Part shown: positions 21,801 through 33,042 of the stretch, piece by piece
Position numbering within the stretch: the first letter of the stretch is position 1
Layout: each line of letters opens with the position of its first letter
Origin: Chloromonas sp. AAM2
Taxonomy: Eukaryota > Chlorophyta > Chlorophyceae > Chlamydomonadales > Chlamydomonadaceae
Assembly: GCA_004335635.1 (NCBI GenBank)
Contig: QAXH01001022.1
Location: 1-33,797 of the forward strand
Direction: 5' to 3'
Length of the DNA stretch: 33,797 bases
Made by a program: the position numbers and the translations under genes
Notes under the pieces: generated by a model
What the model was told of the DNA's origin: nothing
The model's input: the letters and a program-made list of their open reading frames with translations, nothing else
Database searches by the model: none

Positions 21801-24800
21801 TCTGATGAATAGCTGTTTGCCTACCCTGCTCTCAGGTCCTGTGCGTGGCGTTGACGTCCTGGGGAGATTCACGCGCAACCTGCTGGTGTTTGTTATACCA
21901 GTCTATGTCAATGACACCGAGGCTGGCCCTTGGCAGCCGGCCTTCAACTCCTCCTTCTGCCCGGCCTCGCCCCTGTGCTACAACAACGCCACTGGAGAAA
22001 CATGGTGTGTGCTCACTCAACTCGCCATAGCATTGCACTGTTGCAACCCACCTGAAAGTCAGTGCACTGCCATTTGATATGTAACACACAGTTACCAGGT
22101 ACAGTTGTCGTGTGCACTGGGCTCGTATATGTCCGCCGTGTCGACGTCACAGAGAGAGAGAGTAGCGACCTGCACGCCTGTGCCATTCAGTTCATAAGAC
22201 TTCAGTTCTGACTCCCGCAGTTGCTCTTAAGCTGGAGCTTGTCATGTCATTAGGTGGCATGTTTTTATATCATGTTGATGCACCAAGTACAAAGGCTTCT
22301 GAATGCTGTTCAAAGCTCTTTCAAGCCAGCAAACTTCTCCAAGCAAAGCAAGCTTTCTAGCATTGTTCTGCAGCGCGCATTCCTCTGCTCTTACTGCCAC
22401 AGCATTCAATGGCACCCCTTGCAAAGCGAAGCGGCATATCCAGGCCAGCATAACACCGTGAGACCTCACATCAGCTGCTGTGTTCTCAGCGTTCAACCCG
22501 CATGGCCCTCAGGTGGGGATTTGTTGCACTGGCAGCCGACGCCCAAGTCTTCATCAAGTCAGTGGACGCTCTCACATCCCTTGTCAGCAAGGGGTATGAG
22601 TTGCAGCTCTGGCCGGACCAATCCGGCTCTCTGATCAAAGGCATGGTGCATGGAACCACGGACGTGCGACCCAACAATGCCCTGCATGCAACGGTCAAGA
22701 TGGTCGACGCTGAGGTAAGGAGGAATCAGGGAATGGCACATTAACGTTGAATGGTTAGGCACACCGAAGGAGCCTTTCACTGCTTTCTCAAACTAGCTAC
22801 AGAACTGTTTGGATCATCAGTCATCACGGTGTGAGTCGCCCAGTGGTCTCGGCTGAGTCACTCGGACTAGCCGCAGGTTGTTCTGTGGTCTCAGCGCATG
22901 TGATCATCCGTGATCATAGGCAGGGTTTTGCAGCAAGGGTGGCTGCCTGCACATGGAAGGGCTCGACACTGAATGTGGTGCGGAGGGTTGCAAGGTGGGA
23001 GTGCACACCAGGAAGCATGTCCATGCAAATGATTGATGCTGCAAACATCGAATGCACTGCTACACCCAGTCAATGGGAAATCTAGCCGTGTTAGCAATGC
23101 CTGGTGAGTTCCTTGTGGCTACCACTCCAGGGAGCGCCTTCCCAAGCGTCCCGTTAGCCAGGAAAACAAATGAAACGGATCATCAAAAGTACGATTGCCT
23201 CATCATCAAACATATACAGGTTGGATCCACAAGGACCTGAAAATGAATGCTTGCTGACACCAAGCTTGGTCAGGGACTGCCTGTATTTGGTCACAGCATG
23301 AACCCCTGGACTGCAGAGAGAGGTTGCCCATCCAGAGGTCACTGATGCTGCCGAGGGTGTCCAATGGCGCAATAGCCTGTGAGAATTCAGGACATCATCA
23401 GCAAACTCATTCGTCCAGTGTTCACATCCCTGGCTTGTCTGTCTCCCACCACCAGACGTGCTTGCGTGGCGTGTGCTGTTTGTAAACCGTGTGTTGGTTC
23501 ACGCACTTTCATGGCTGGTATGCATGTGCTCCGTGCGCTGCGCAGTGGCACCTGTACCTGTGGAAGGACCGCTGGAGCCCCGGCTGGGTGATGCCGCTGA
23601 TAGCGGTGGTGGTGGTGGGATCCATGGCAATTGCCATCCTCTTGTTTGTGGTCCTGCTGTCAAGGTGCAGTGAAGAGTGCACACAAGCAGACTCTGGGTT
23701 GTCAAGCTTAGGGTCATTTGCTCACTCAGTTTTGGGACTGCAGGCTTCATGATGCGCAGACATACGGTCCAGCACAGGTCGTTTGACTTGTTGATACGAA
23801 CAGATAAAGGGCCCTCACAAGCCATCAGGGAACAGCAGGAAGTTGTTGTTAGGCCCTGCCATGATCGTTGGTAGGGATATGCGACTGACCACATACAAGT
23901 CCTGCCATGACATGCAAGGGGAAACCCGCATGTAAGGGGAAGAGGCGACTTGTTGGGGCGAGAACTGGCGTGAGCCACGGACATCAGCCGTGCGGCTCCA
24001 TGCACATGTTGTGCCCTGCACCCATACCCATGCAGGGCTGAGCACTACGCGCTCCTACACAGTCTGCTGCCCAAGTCCACCATTGCCCGCATGCGGGACG
24101 GGCTGGAGTGGACCAAGGCAGACCAACAGGAGGAGATACTGAGGGGCCTGGAGATTGGTGAGAGGCCATGCATGTCAGGCCATGCATGCATGCATGCTGT
24201 GTGACACCAAAACCGAACAACTCGCCTGTGTGGCATCGGAACAGTGGCAGTAGAGCATCATATGAATTGTCCTCTTGTGGTTCAGCCAGCGTTGTGAAAC
24301 CGGCTGCACAGGCAAGCCCGGGCGTGTGAACTCATGCATAGCATTAATACCAGTACGGTACAATTCAGCTAGCCAGGGGCAAGTCGTGCATGCGACAAGG
24401 CTGCAGGCCTTGTTTTACAATAGTGAGGCAGCAGCACACACACTGATGCCGCCTGTGCACGTCTGCTTGCTGCCTGTAACGCAAATGATCTGACTTCAAT
24501 TCTTCCCGTGCCAAATGCATGTAGTGACTGATATTGAACTTGTCTGCCTTGCATTTATGGCCTGTCCTGTTGGTGTCTGCAATGCAGAGACCCCTGCGCG
24601 GCTCATGCTAATGGTCATAGCCGCCTGTCTGGAGGACCAGCGGCCCTCTGTGCAGCAGCTGCTGTCGGTGCGGGACGCGCTGCGCCGCACAGCGGACGTG
24701 TACAGACCCACGGCGGCAGACCTCAAGGGCAGGCTGCAGGCATCAACGGCAATAGATGTGAGTGCAAGGCAGCATAGGCTGCGTGTTGCATTGTGGCTCT

Positions 24801-27800
24801 TGTGTCAGTGTGAAGGGCCAGTCACATACGCGGGCCTTAAGTGTCAGCTCAACAGCTCAAGTGTTGACTATTCCTTGCTCATTTGTTACATGGCAAGGAA
24901 TAGACATTTCACTGTCTGTGATGGTGGGCAAACTTCTGCTCAGTCAGGCCTGTTGTGTTAGTGTGCTAACGAGCCGAATCCTGGTGCATGTCATCTGCTG
25001 TCGGCTGCTGCTGTCATGCGTGTCGTCCATGCTCCCACATCCCACCGTCATGCCACTGCTGTGTCCGGACGTGTGTGCTGGCATGGGCCTATAGGCTGAG
25101 GTGCGCCAGGCGCTGGTGGCGCAGCTCATGGATGACAGCAGCGACACAACTGAGGAGTGTGTTGGTAAGAAGCAGCATAACACTACATCTGTTAGCTGCT
25201 CAGGCTGGTGTGTGATGATGATGGTGATGATAGCAACCCACGCTGGTACTTTTACACATACACACACAGAGCTGTTGGCACGAGCCAGCAAAATAGTTGC
25301 ATCCAAAACGAACATGCATGGACATGGCTGAGTTGAGCTACCAGGGTGGTTGTGCATAGCTGTCCTTTCTTTCTTTCTGAGCTACCAGGGCCAGCCCCAA
25401 ATGCTTGCAGTCTGGGCGGTGATGCCATTGGCAAGGTTCCTGCCATCCGTTCAATTCATTTCCTCCAATAAGGTCAGGCCATCAAGAGGCATCGAAACCC
25501 TCAGTTTCCTGAGTCAACAGTGCTTGTCCCTGACGCACCTGTGCTCGCAGCAGAGAACAAGGTTCCTGAGCCAGCTGCATGGGACACCGCACACCGCAAG
25601 TTCTCCACGGAGGCGCCCAACAGCCCTGCTTCCTTCGTCTCCCGGGGCCTCGATTCGCCCTCCCCTGCACCCAGGCAGCCGGTGCCGGGCAGCACAGCAG
25701 CAGCCGAGTTGGATGTTGGCGAGCATTTGACCAAGCTGTCAAACAGCATCACTTCTTTGGGGGGGCCCTGCTCCTCCCTGGGCCGTGTTCACACCTCTGG
25801 TCAGCATGCAGTTATTGACATATTGGCGACACACCCGCCTGGCAACATACATGAACTCAGAGCTGTGCTGATGGTACTCATGCGTCAGGCAGGTGGGGAG
25901 CATGGAGAAGACAGCTGGAGTGTGCCACATGCACAGGATTTGCAGCTCTCCCCCCCGCCGGCCGGTGCCCCTTTGCGACCACCCAGTAGCGACAGTCAGA
26001 CAGGGAGAGTAGCAGAGGCAGGTGTGGCGGCAGGGGGTGCTGAGTCAGTGCCGGCTGGGCAGTTGCTAGTCAGTGGAGCCGAGTTGGGTGGCCAGAAGGC
26101 GGGCATGCGGCAGGGCGGGTGCCTGGTGGGGGCGGGACCCGGGCGGCCGTTGTGGACACAGGTGCGCTGCTCACCCACGCTCACGAGTCATCGTCACACC
26201 TCCCCATTGCGCTTGCACACACTCCTTCGGCCCTCTGCTTTTACACCACCAACATGTGTACGCAAACCTTGCAGCTGCAAACCTCACCTTTAACTGGCTG
26301 ACACGTCAATCTCAATGAACAACTGAAAAGTAAGATGCAGTCGTCCGTTGGCCTAGGCTGCCAACTTGTTTACAAACTGTACAGGAACACCGTCTGTAAG
26401 CAGATCTTGCAGCTGCAAGCCTGTGGCGCCCACAACGTGTAACATGCTGATGGGTTCGTGCATAAGCCTTGCCTGCCGCTTCCTTGCCGTTTTCCCCAGC
26501 TTGAGTCAGTCCTGGCGAGTGCTGACGAGTGGGGCTTTGACTCCTACGCCCTGGAGGACGCCTCCTGCGGCCACCCCTTGTCGGTGCTGGGCTACTGGCT
26601 CGTGTCGAGGAGCGGCCTCGTCGCCTGGGGCCAAGTGAACGGCGCCAAGCTCGTGCGCTTCCTGCAGGCCGTGGAGGACGGATACCCCAGCGCTAACCCA
26701 TACCACAACAAGCGGTGAGTCCTTTCACCAAGCCTCGTAGCAGGTGTGGCTGGCTGCAGGTCTCGTAGCAGGTGCTTTGAGATTACTTCACTGGGAAGTC
26801 AGACACTGTGTGCCACACCCATCGAAAGCCTGAGTTCACGAATGAGTTTACATGCGGAATCAGGACATGCAGCAGACAGCAGTGGCTCACTTGCATATTC
26901 ACAAGTCAGTGGCTGGACCATGTCAGCAGGTAGGAGTTGCCTGACTGAGCCGCCTGACATGTCTCGCCCCCGCAGGCATGCGTCCGAGGTTCTTCAGGCC
27001 ATGCACATGCTGGTCACGCGGGGGGGCCTCATGCCCGGCTACGTGGACCAGTGCGGCATGCTGGCGTGCTACCTGGTGAGACCCACTGCCTGACTCCAGG
27101 GTGTGTGTGGGAGTAGTTGGGCAAACTCTGGAGGCTGGGGCAGAACTCTTCGACTGGCGTGTCAGGCAGAATTCCTTGCAAGCAGTTCGCATGCCGTGAA
27201 ATCGGATGCACGTTCGGTTTGCCATGCCTGCAAGAATGCAACAAACAAGTCAGTCAATTCGCTTCTCAGTACGGTTTGGTTTGCGCACCTTGAGCTTCAC
27301 ATGCATGTGCTGTTGGTCTATTGAGTTGTTATAAGTCGATGTTTCACGATGATTGCGTTGTTCCAAACCAGCCCCTATTTGTTCCTATGTCAGCTTGTTT
27401 GCATATCGAGTTGATTGTGGCCAGCGGCAGTCACCACCAGCGCTCTCTGGTTGACCTATGACATCACTGCACCTTGTTGTGCACATAGGAGTGAATGTGG
27501 CCAGCGGCAGTGGTGCCCTGCGCTTGCAATGCAATTGCTTACTACAACGCCTCACTTGTGTCTTTGCAGGCTGCCATTGTGCATGACTTGGAACACAAGG
27601 GGCGCAACAACGACTACCTGGTCAACTCATACGACGAGCTGGCCGTGCGATACAATGGTGCGTGGCTGGTGGATGGCAGGATAGGGTCTCACATGCTGGT
27701 CTCCGGGTAATGTCGAACAATAACTTCACCTGATCGTGGGTGCATGCTCTGATGCCGTGGTTTATATATCTTATGGACACAGCAAAGAGTTGTCCAAATT

Positions 27801-29865
27801 ATCCCCTGACATGTGCTTGGCCACCAGTTCAGTAGACACCACACAATGCACCCTTAGCCCGGAAGTGCTGTGCACTGTCCCGCAGACCGGTCTCCAATGG
27901 AGAACCACCACCTTGCGGCTGCCTTTGGGTTGTTGAAGAAGCCTGAGTTCAACTGCCTGGCCGCTCTGCCCAAGGGCGCGTGGCCCCGGCTGCGGAAGCT
28001 CATCATCGACCTCGTGCTCGCCACAGAGTGAGTGGCACAAACGTCATGACAGCTGCCAGATATTGTTGGCTTCAGTAGTGTTCAGCCCAACTGCCGTACT
28101 AGCTGTGGCTCAGTGGCGCTGTGCTTCAGCTTTCAATGTACTGTGCATGACTGGCCCAGTCGTCATACCAGCTTTGACACACGCCATACGCACTAATCAA
28201 CGTCATGTTGTGGCATGTGCAGCATGATCGTTTGTGTGCACGAGCCTTAGGAAGCAAGCACTATATGTCAGCCTTCTGAAAACTGAAAAGCATTGGTGTT
28301 GCGCTGATCCCTTGGCTCCGTGCCCCACAGTATGAAGCAGCACTTCGCCATCTTGGGCCAGTTCGATGCGTTGCATCGCGCGTCTCCGGCTGCACCTGCC
28401 CCTGACAAGTAGGTGCCGGACTGCAAAGATTCCAATAAAGAGGATAGAGGACCTTGAGGCCATGCAACAAGGCAGTTCGAGGATGAAATGGGCTTGTGTT
28501 TGTTGCGGTGCAGCAAGATGCCAGTCAATGTTTGTGCTGAGTTGGAAATCATGCGTGCTGGCGCTGTGCAATCCTTCACATGTCCGCTGGGTCAGGTACC
28601 GGTGAGCTGTCATTATGCGTCTTGCGGTTTGTTGAAACTGAAGCTGCGGTGGGTGTGACTGGGGACGTTTTCTTGCAGAGCGGCCGCTCCCACATCGGAC
28701 ACTCAGCAGCCGCCAGCCTCTGACCTGGTCCGCCCGCCATCCGCCACCGCCCCCACCGTCCCCCTCCCCAACGACGCTGTGCTGGTGCCTGCGTCAGACA
28801 ACGACAAGACGCTGTCTCTTCAGATGGCGCTCAAGTGTGCAGACCTGGCCAACCTGGCCGCGCCGCTGCCCGTGTACCTGCGCTGGGTGCGGGCGCTCGA
28901 GGAGGAGTTCTTCCAGCAGGGCGACGCGGAGCGGGCGGCGGGACTGGCGCTGTCGCCACTGTGTGACAGGACCAAGGCAGGGGTGTCAAAATCACAGGTC
29001 GGTGTCTATAACAATAACTAGGTCACATATGACTGCTCACATATGTTCCATATGGAGCTAAGCATACGCAAGGAAGGATAAGTGTAGCTTCATACAGCTT
29101 GCTGGCGATGGTGCTAGCGCCTCACCTGCTCTTTCACCCCCGCATTTGAAATTGGCTATCTATGCAGTTGTTGTTAGATCTGAAATAGCGTCTGAGCTCA
29201 GGCCATTAGGCAACTGGCCTCAATAAGATGCTGCAGCGTGGGTTGGCCTGGCTCCATTGACTGATTTCTGGCTCCCCTTCGCATGTGAAATTGCAACAAT
29301 GATTGAAGAGTGCGTTGGCTCGCTGCAGGTCGGTTTCTTTGACTTTGTGGCCTGCCCCCTGTTCAAGGCGTTCACCGGCCGCTTCACTGCCGCCTCGCCC
29401 ATGATGAACACACTGCTGAGCAACTACAAGTGAGTGCATGGCGGCATGCTCGGGTGCGCTTGTTCAGGGGATTGGGTGGCAAAGCTGGATGTGGTGTGAT
29501 GTTCCTGCTCATAACTGCTGCCTGTTCAAGTGCTGAGTATAAGGAGAATCACGATTACTGGAAGCGGACAGGAGAGATCGACTGTTGATTAGGAACAAAT
29601 CAGGTAGGCAGTGTAGCGTCAGCTTGCGTAGAAGTGTAGCGTCAGCAAGTAGCATCAGCATGCGTAGAATCCATTTGCACTGGGCATATCTGGGCCATGG
29701 CAACAGGCAACAATTCATTGGCGCCATACTGGCTGTGCACTCGTCATGTCATGATGGCTGGGTGGTGCCTCTGTGTTGCGTGCATGCAGGCACTGGCAGG
29801 TCAGCACACCGGGCAGCCAGGGGGAGAGCAGCACCGCGGAGGAAGACTCGGCTGCGGTTTCCTGA
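18882..29865 (+). CDS. Transmembrane CHASE-domain cyclic-nucleotide phosphodiesterase
   Basis: Hydrolyses cAMP and/or cGMP; a sensor domain outside the cytoplasm is flanked by two membrane helices. Exons: 18882-18926 (uncertain), 19436-19563, 20143-20308, 20989-21163, 21836-22004, 22513-22714, 23546-23664, 24036-24157, 24588-24757, 25095-25164, 25551-26161 (or from 25473), 26500-26714, 26976-27075, 27570-27657, 27886-28027, 28331-28408, 28679-28997, 29329-29429, 29790-29865; about 1,031 residues. TM1 ([20 protein letters not shown]) is in exon 2. A CHASE-like region follows, ending in [12 protein letters not shown] and SPGW. TM2 ([20 protein letters not shown]) is in exon 7, then a [10 protein letters not shown] block and a low-complexity linker. 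The catalytic domain has [42 protein letters not shown] and SQVGFFDF, so all metal-binding His and Asp positions are present. Exons 2-19 keep phase; exon 1 ([15 protein letters not shown]) is only the best available candidate. Substrate preference cannot be told. Confidence 0.85.
20293..20454. repeat. 38-bp tandem array that repeats a 5' splice site
   Basis: Four units of 38 bp plus a partial fifth, beginning at 20293, 20331, 20369, 20407 and 20445. Each full unit contains GGAAGGCGGTGAGTGG, the last exonic bases and the donor of the phosphodiesterase exon 20143-20308. GTGAGT donors therefore occur at 20309, 20347, 20385 and 20423. The units are almost identical; the fourth has GATCACC for GATCGCC. 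The first three also contain GCGATCGC. Use of any distal donor would put a TGA (20348-20350) into the message. Confidence 0.95.
22990..23171 (+). repeat. Dispersed repeat, copy B (in a phosphodiesterase intron)
   Basis: The fullest copy with 31105-31280. It shares GTGCACACCAGGAAGCA, GCTGCAAACATCGAATGC, AATCTAGCCGTGT(T)AGCAA, then TTCCTTGTGGCTA and CCGTTAGCCA. It lies within the intron 22715-23545, so the repeat has entered a gene without disturbing the exons. Confidence 0.8.
24164..24200. repeat. GGCCATGCATG / (ATGC)n simple repeat
   Basis: GGCCATGCATGTCAGGCCATGCATGCATGCATGCTG-like alternating sequence just after the exon 24036-24157. Alternating purine-pyrimidine simple repeat in an intron; no function is apparent. 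Confidence 0.7.
29611..29670. repeat. Imperfect tandem repeat in the last phosphodiesterase intron
   Basis: Three imperfect units built on GTAGCGTCAGC and GCGTAGAA (starting near 29611, 29634 and 29650) lie in the intron 29430-29789. It is non-coding. Confidence 0.7.
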
Positions 29866-29975
29866 CCAGCTGTGCAGTAGTACAGCTGGTTTGAACTGAG
29901 TCAACGATAACAGCATTGTTTATTCTACTTATTACTCGACCCTGGCCCATCGCAACTCTGGGCACATTGCTCACG

Positions 29976-30031
29976 TCACAAGAAGGGAGGGCACCAAGCC
30001 CGTCCACCATGCATGTGAAGGGGAACATGGC
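29976..30031 (-). repeat. Dispersed repeat with conserved minus-strand peptide, copy 2
   Basis: Pairs with 7070-7125. On the minus strand it reads PFTCMVDGLGALPSCDV, then SN and RVAMGQGRV, beside PFTSRLDGLESLPSCDF and RVAMSKSHV in the other copy. The peptide agreement covers about 35 residues across slightly more DNA than the box given. It lies just downstream of the phosphodiesterase stop codon. Confidence 0.6.
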
Positions 30032-30323
30032 ACACCGTGACAGTAGTGGTGGTGCTATGTGATGGACATGAGCAGGCAACGAGCAGACAAAGCCTTGCAT
30101 CCAATCGGTATATTGTTGGACCTGAGCGCACACAGCCACAGCTGAGACCTTGTCACACGATCTCGTGCCGGCTAGTGGTGTGTGCAGGCTTCCCTACGTG
30201 TTACTTTTGCTGGCTTGATTGAGTGCTGTGTGCTGGTGTTGTCTGTGTTTGGTGTTGGTTGTCAGCTCTGCTGCGCTTCTGCTGCTGAGCCATTGTGCTC
30301 ACTGCCATGTGGGGTTGCTGAAC

Positions 30324-30341
30324 TCCATCAATATTGATGGA
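30324..30341. repeat. 18-bp perfect palindrome
   Basis: TCCATCAATATTGATGGA reads identically on both strands. It is isolated in intergenic DNA or in the 3' UTR of the phosphodiesterase gene; no function can be assigned. Confidence 0.8.
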
Positions 30342-30495
30342 ACTTAAGGAAGGAAGCAATGTTGTTATGCACTGACTTGGATAAAAGGATATATTATACG
30401 AATTGATGCAATTTTTTTGTGCATGGCGCAACTGGGCGAGCGCAATGGTGTTCACCTATCTGGTCGTGGAACTGTCTGAAGCACAAATTCATCCC

Positions 30496-30500
30496 TGTAA
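30496..30500 (+). promoter_or_regulatory. Possible polyadenylation signal TGTAA for the phosphodiesterase gene
   Basis: The first TGTAA after the stop codon, about 630 bases downstream. That would make a long but not unusual algal 3' UTR, which would include the minus-strand peptide repeat. Evidence is weak. Confidence 0.25.
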
Positions 30501-30891
30501 TCAGGGTTGGAAAACTCTGTCTTGATGACCTGAAGCCAAAGCTGGAAAAACAGCTCATTTCTTACCTTCCACAACAAAAGTGCGCAAGCATTTGTCGGGC
30601 TACTGACCATGAGTTGAGCTATTCGATGAATATTGGATGTCGCCTGAACATGCAGTCTTCTCACTGTCTCCAATCTGTGGGCTAGCTACTGTGACAGGGA
30701 GCCCCAGTACTAATGGGTTTCCGGCCTTTTGACCACATTCTGTAATTTTGGCTTCCGTCCTGGCTTCCAGCAGATGCATTACCGTTGCGTTACTGTGTGC
30801 CAACGCTACTTACTGCATTACATTACGTTATGATTACCTAGTTATGTCGGTGATTACAGCTGTCACAGGCTGGGCTGCTGAGGCTGCTGTA

Positions 30892-30931
30892 TCCAGACGT
30901 GTTTGTGGACCTCATCCTCCGCCGCCCATCC
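30892..30931 (+). repeat. 40-bp repeat, copy 1 of 2
   Basis: Matches 31552-31591 at 35 of 40 positions (starts TCCAG(A/C)CGTG, ends GCCGCCCATCC). In this copy the end overlaps a perfect hairpin: CCGCCCAT (30922-30929), CC, ATGGGCGG (30932-30939). Confidence 0.8.
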
Positions 30932-31008
30932 ATGGGCGGGCATGTCACAGAAGGGCAAAACACCCATTTTGTGTTTTGACACTGCAGTTCCTGTCTAGAT
31001 CTGGCTTG

Positions 31009-31028
31009 CTGTCCCAGAAGTGGCAAGG
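31009..31028 (-). repeat. Degenerate copy of the 20-bp dispersed motif
   Basis: CTGTCCCAGAAGTGGCAAGG, four mismatches from TTGTCCCAGAACTGGCAAAC. It lies about 100 bases before dispersed repeat copy C, in the same orientation and order as the copy at 530-549 and repeat copy A. Confidence 0.6.
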
Positions 31029-31104
31029 CACCGTCTACCACAACACGAGATGTTCACCCCGATGTTCACCCCATGTTCAATACACACACACATGTTGTCA
31101 CTGT

Positions 31105-31280
31105 TACAAGGAGGGCGTGCACACCAGCAAGCACGTCCAACGCAAATAACAATCATTTGCGCAGATTGCGAATATTTCTCCCGTAATGGAATCTAGCCGT
31201 GTCAGCAAGGCTGGTGTATTCCTTGTGGCTATCATACCACAGGACACCCTCCGAAAGTACCGCGTTAGCCATTTGAATGG
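31105..31280 (+). repeat. Dispersed repeat, copy C
   Basis: Shares with copies A and B the blocks TTACAAGG, GTGCACACCAG(C)AAGCACGTCCA, GGAATCTAGCCGTGTCAGCAAGG, and with copy B also TTCCTTGTGGCTAT and CGTTAGCCA. The middle block (GCTGCAAACATCGAATGC in A and B) is diverged here. Confidence 0.75.
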
Positions 31281-31551
31281 ATTGGGTCAGGGTCAGTGTT
31301 GCACATTCAAATGACAATGGAACGGGCATGTAACACACTCACAAAAACATCACTCACCCCAACACTGAGCAAACAAAAGTTGGAGATGTGTAGGGGGTCT
31401 GTGGAGGGCATACAGACTGTAGCTGCAAGATCTGTGACAGTGTTGAAGAGTCTAGGTCGGTAAGGCTAGGGTTGCACAAAACTCTTGCAACTCTGTGGGG
31501 CTCCCGGCCGATGTCATCCCCTTTGTTCTGGAAATAACACCAGGATTTAAA

Positions 31552-31591
31552 TCCAGCCGTGCTTGTGGGCCTCATGCTCGGCCGCCCATCC
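31552..31591 (+). repeat. 40-bp repeat, copy 2 of 2
   Basis: Partner of 30892-30931 in the same orientation, five mismatches. Its hairpin arm is not kept: CCTTTTTACC follows instead of the complementary arm. Confidence 0.8.
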
Positions 31592-32050
31592 CTTTTTACC
31601 AGTGTCCATGAATGCCTCTGGGCTGTGATGCAAAGTTTTAAAGCCACATGGCCAACGCACGATTTGGATTTTTTGAATTGAAAATTCCTTGATCACATTA
31701 CAACAGGGGGCCCACATGCACCAAGTGCGAACGCTAGCAACCCATGCTCGAGAACAGGTGGAATATCATTCCTACCACGTTCAGTAAGGAAGGAAACGTT
31801 CATGGCTAAGGGGGGAAAGTTGTTAGAATGCAAGAGGTGAGGCTGGATGCCGTCCTGGTCAACCAAGGCAACGTTTAGGCGAAAAGAGAAAAGAAGGCAC
31901 AAAGCGCTGAGGCCAGGGGCAAATGAAGGCCTACTGTCAACGGATTACAGGCATAGATAAGGCGGCCACACCTAAAACACGGGATGGGTTGCAGTTAGTA
32001 GGTGAATCTGGGTCGCGGCGGATGTTTCCGCTGTCCAGAGCCATTCTTTC

Positions 32051-32078
32051 TGATCAAATAACAGTGATCAAATAACAG
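32051..32078. repeat. Exact 14-bp tandem duplication
   Basis: TGATCAAATAACAG occurs twice in direct succession. Non-coding; probably replication slippage. Confidence 0.9.
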
Positions 32079-33042
32079 TGTAACAAAAGGGATGAGAAAC
32101 GGTTGGCCCACATGGTTACACCCACATATGCTCAGGAGCTCCTATTGTAGCAAGGTGGAAAGATGACTGGAACTTCAGGGATGGACAAACTTTGCCTCCA
32201 AGTGACTGATTAGGTGGCTAGTTCTGTGACTTGCCGCACTGAAGGCCGGGCAGATCTCACGCACACCGTTACACATCATGTGTGACCAGTGTGGCCTGTG
32301 AGTGACCACTGGTCACATTGAATCTGTGTGCATGACCACACTTCAGCTGCATGGTCACACCCCGCAAAGCTGCTGCATCAGGCTTGGACATTGCAGTAGC
32401 AAAGCTGGCAAACCACACATGTGCATTCTATTCACCAAGAAAAGGGTAAGGATCGCTCGCGGCACTGATAACTCAACACTTTGCGATCTTCAAATGTTTG
32501 ATGCACACTGCCAATCCAGGTTGAGGCTGAATTTGTTTGTCCCTGAGATGCGGGATACACCTGAGTGTCCGGGTGGCTGTATCTGAGCACCTCCTGCCGG
32601 GACATGACGGCCCCAGTCACGCACAGACCGGCCGGGGTGCAGCTGGGCTCCTGCCTGGCGCTAGTGTGAGAGGATGGAAACCCTGAGACCGCTGAGACCG
32701 GACAATAAGCAGTAGGACAAGCAGGTTAAGCATAGTAGTGTTTTCCACGTGTTTCCTGTGGCCACTGGTCCAAGTTTGATCTGCTGGTAGTGATCTGCCA
32801 GTATACAGTATGCAGTATGCAGTACTACTACGAGCACATGCTGCAGCACACACAACACAGCTGGAGCTGCTGGTTGTATCATGATCTGTGACCTCACCTG
32901 CCACATACTGTACTGCTCCAAACTGGTTTGCGTGGACTTTTTTAAAACGCAAACTAGTTTGGAGCCCCAAAACGTCCCAAACGAAACACACTGGTGGAGA
33001 GCTTCTGCTATTGATAGGAGGCGGCGCAATTGATTGCAGGTT

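Noticed and set aside
25165..25330. Extension of the phosphodiesterase into [10 protein letters not shown] at about 25270
   Set aside because: The phase fits, but the frame hits TGA at about 25330 without a convincing donor; joining 25164 to 25551 (or 25473) keeps the downstream frame.
27762..27772. TTTATATATC as a promoter TATA box
   Set aside because: It lies in an intron of the phosphodiesterase gene, with no gene start downstream.
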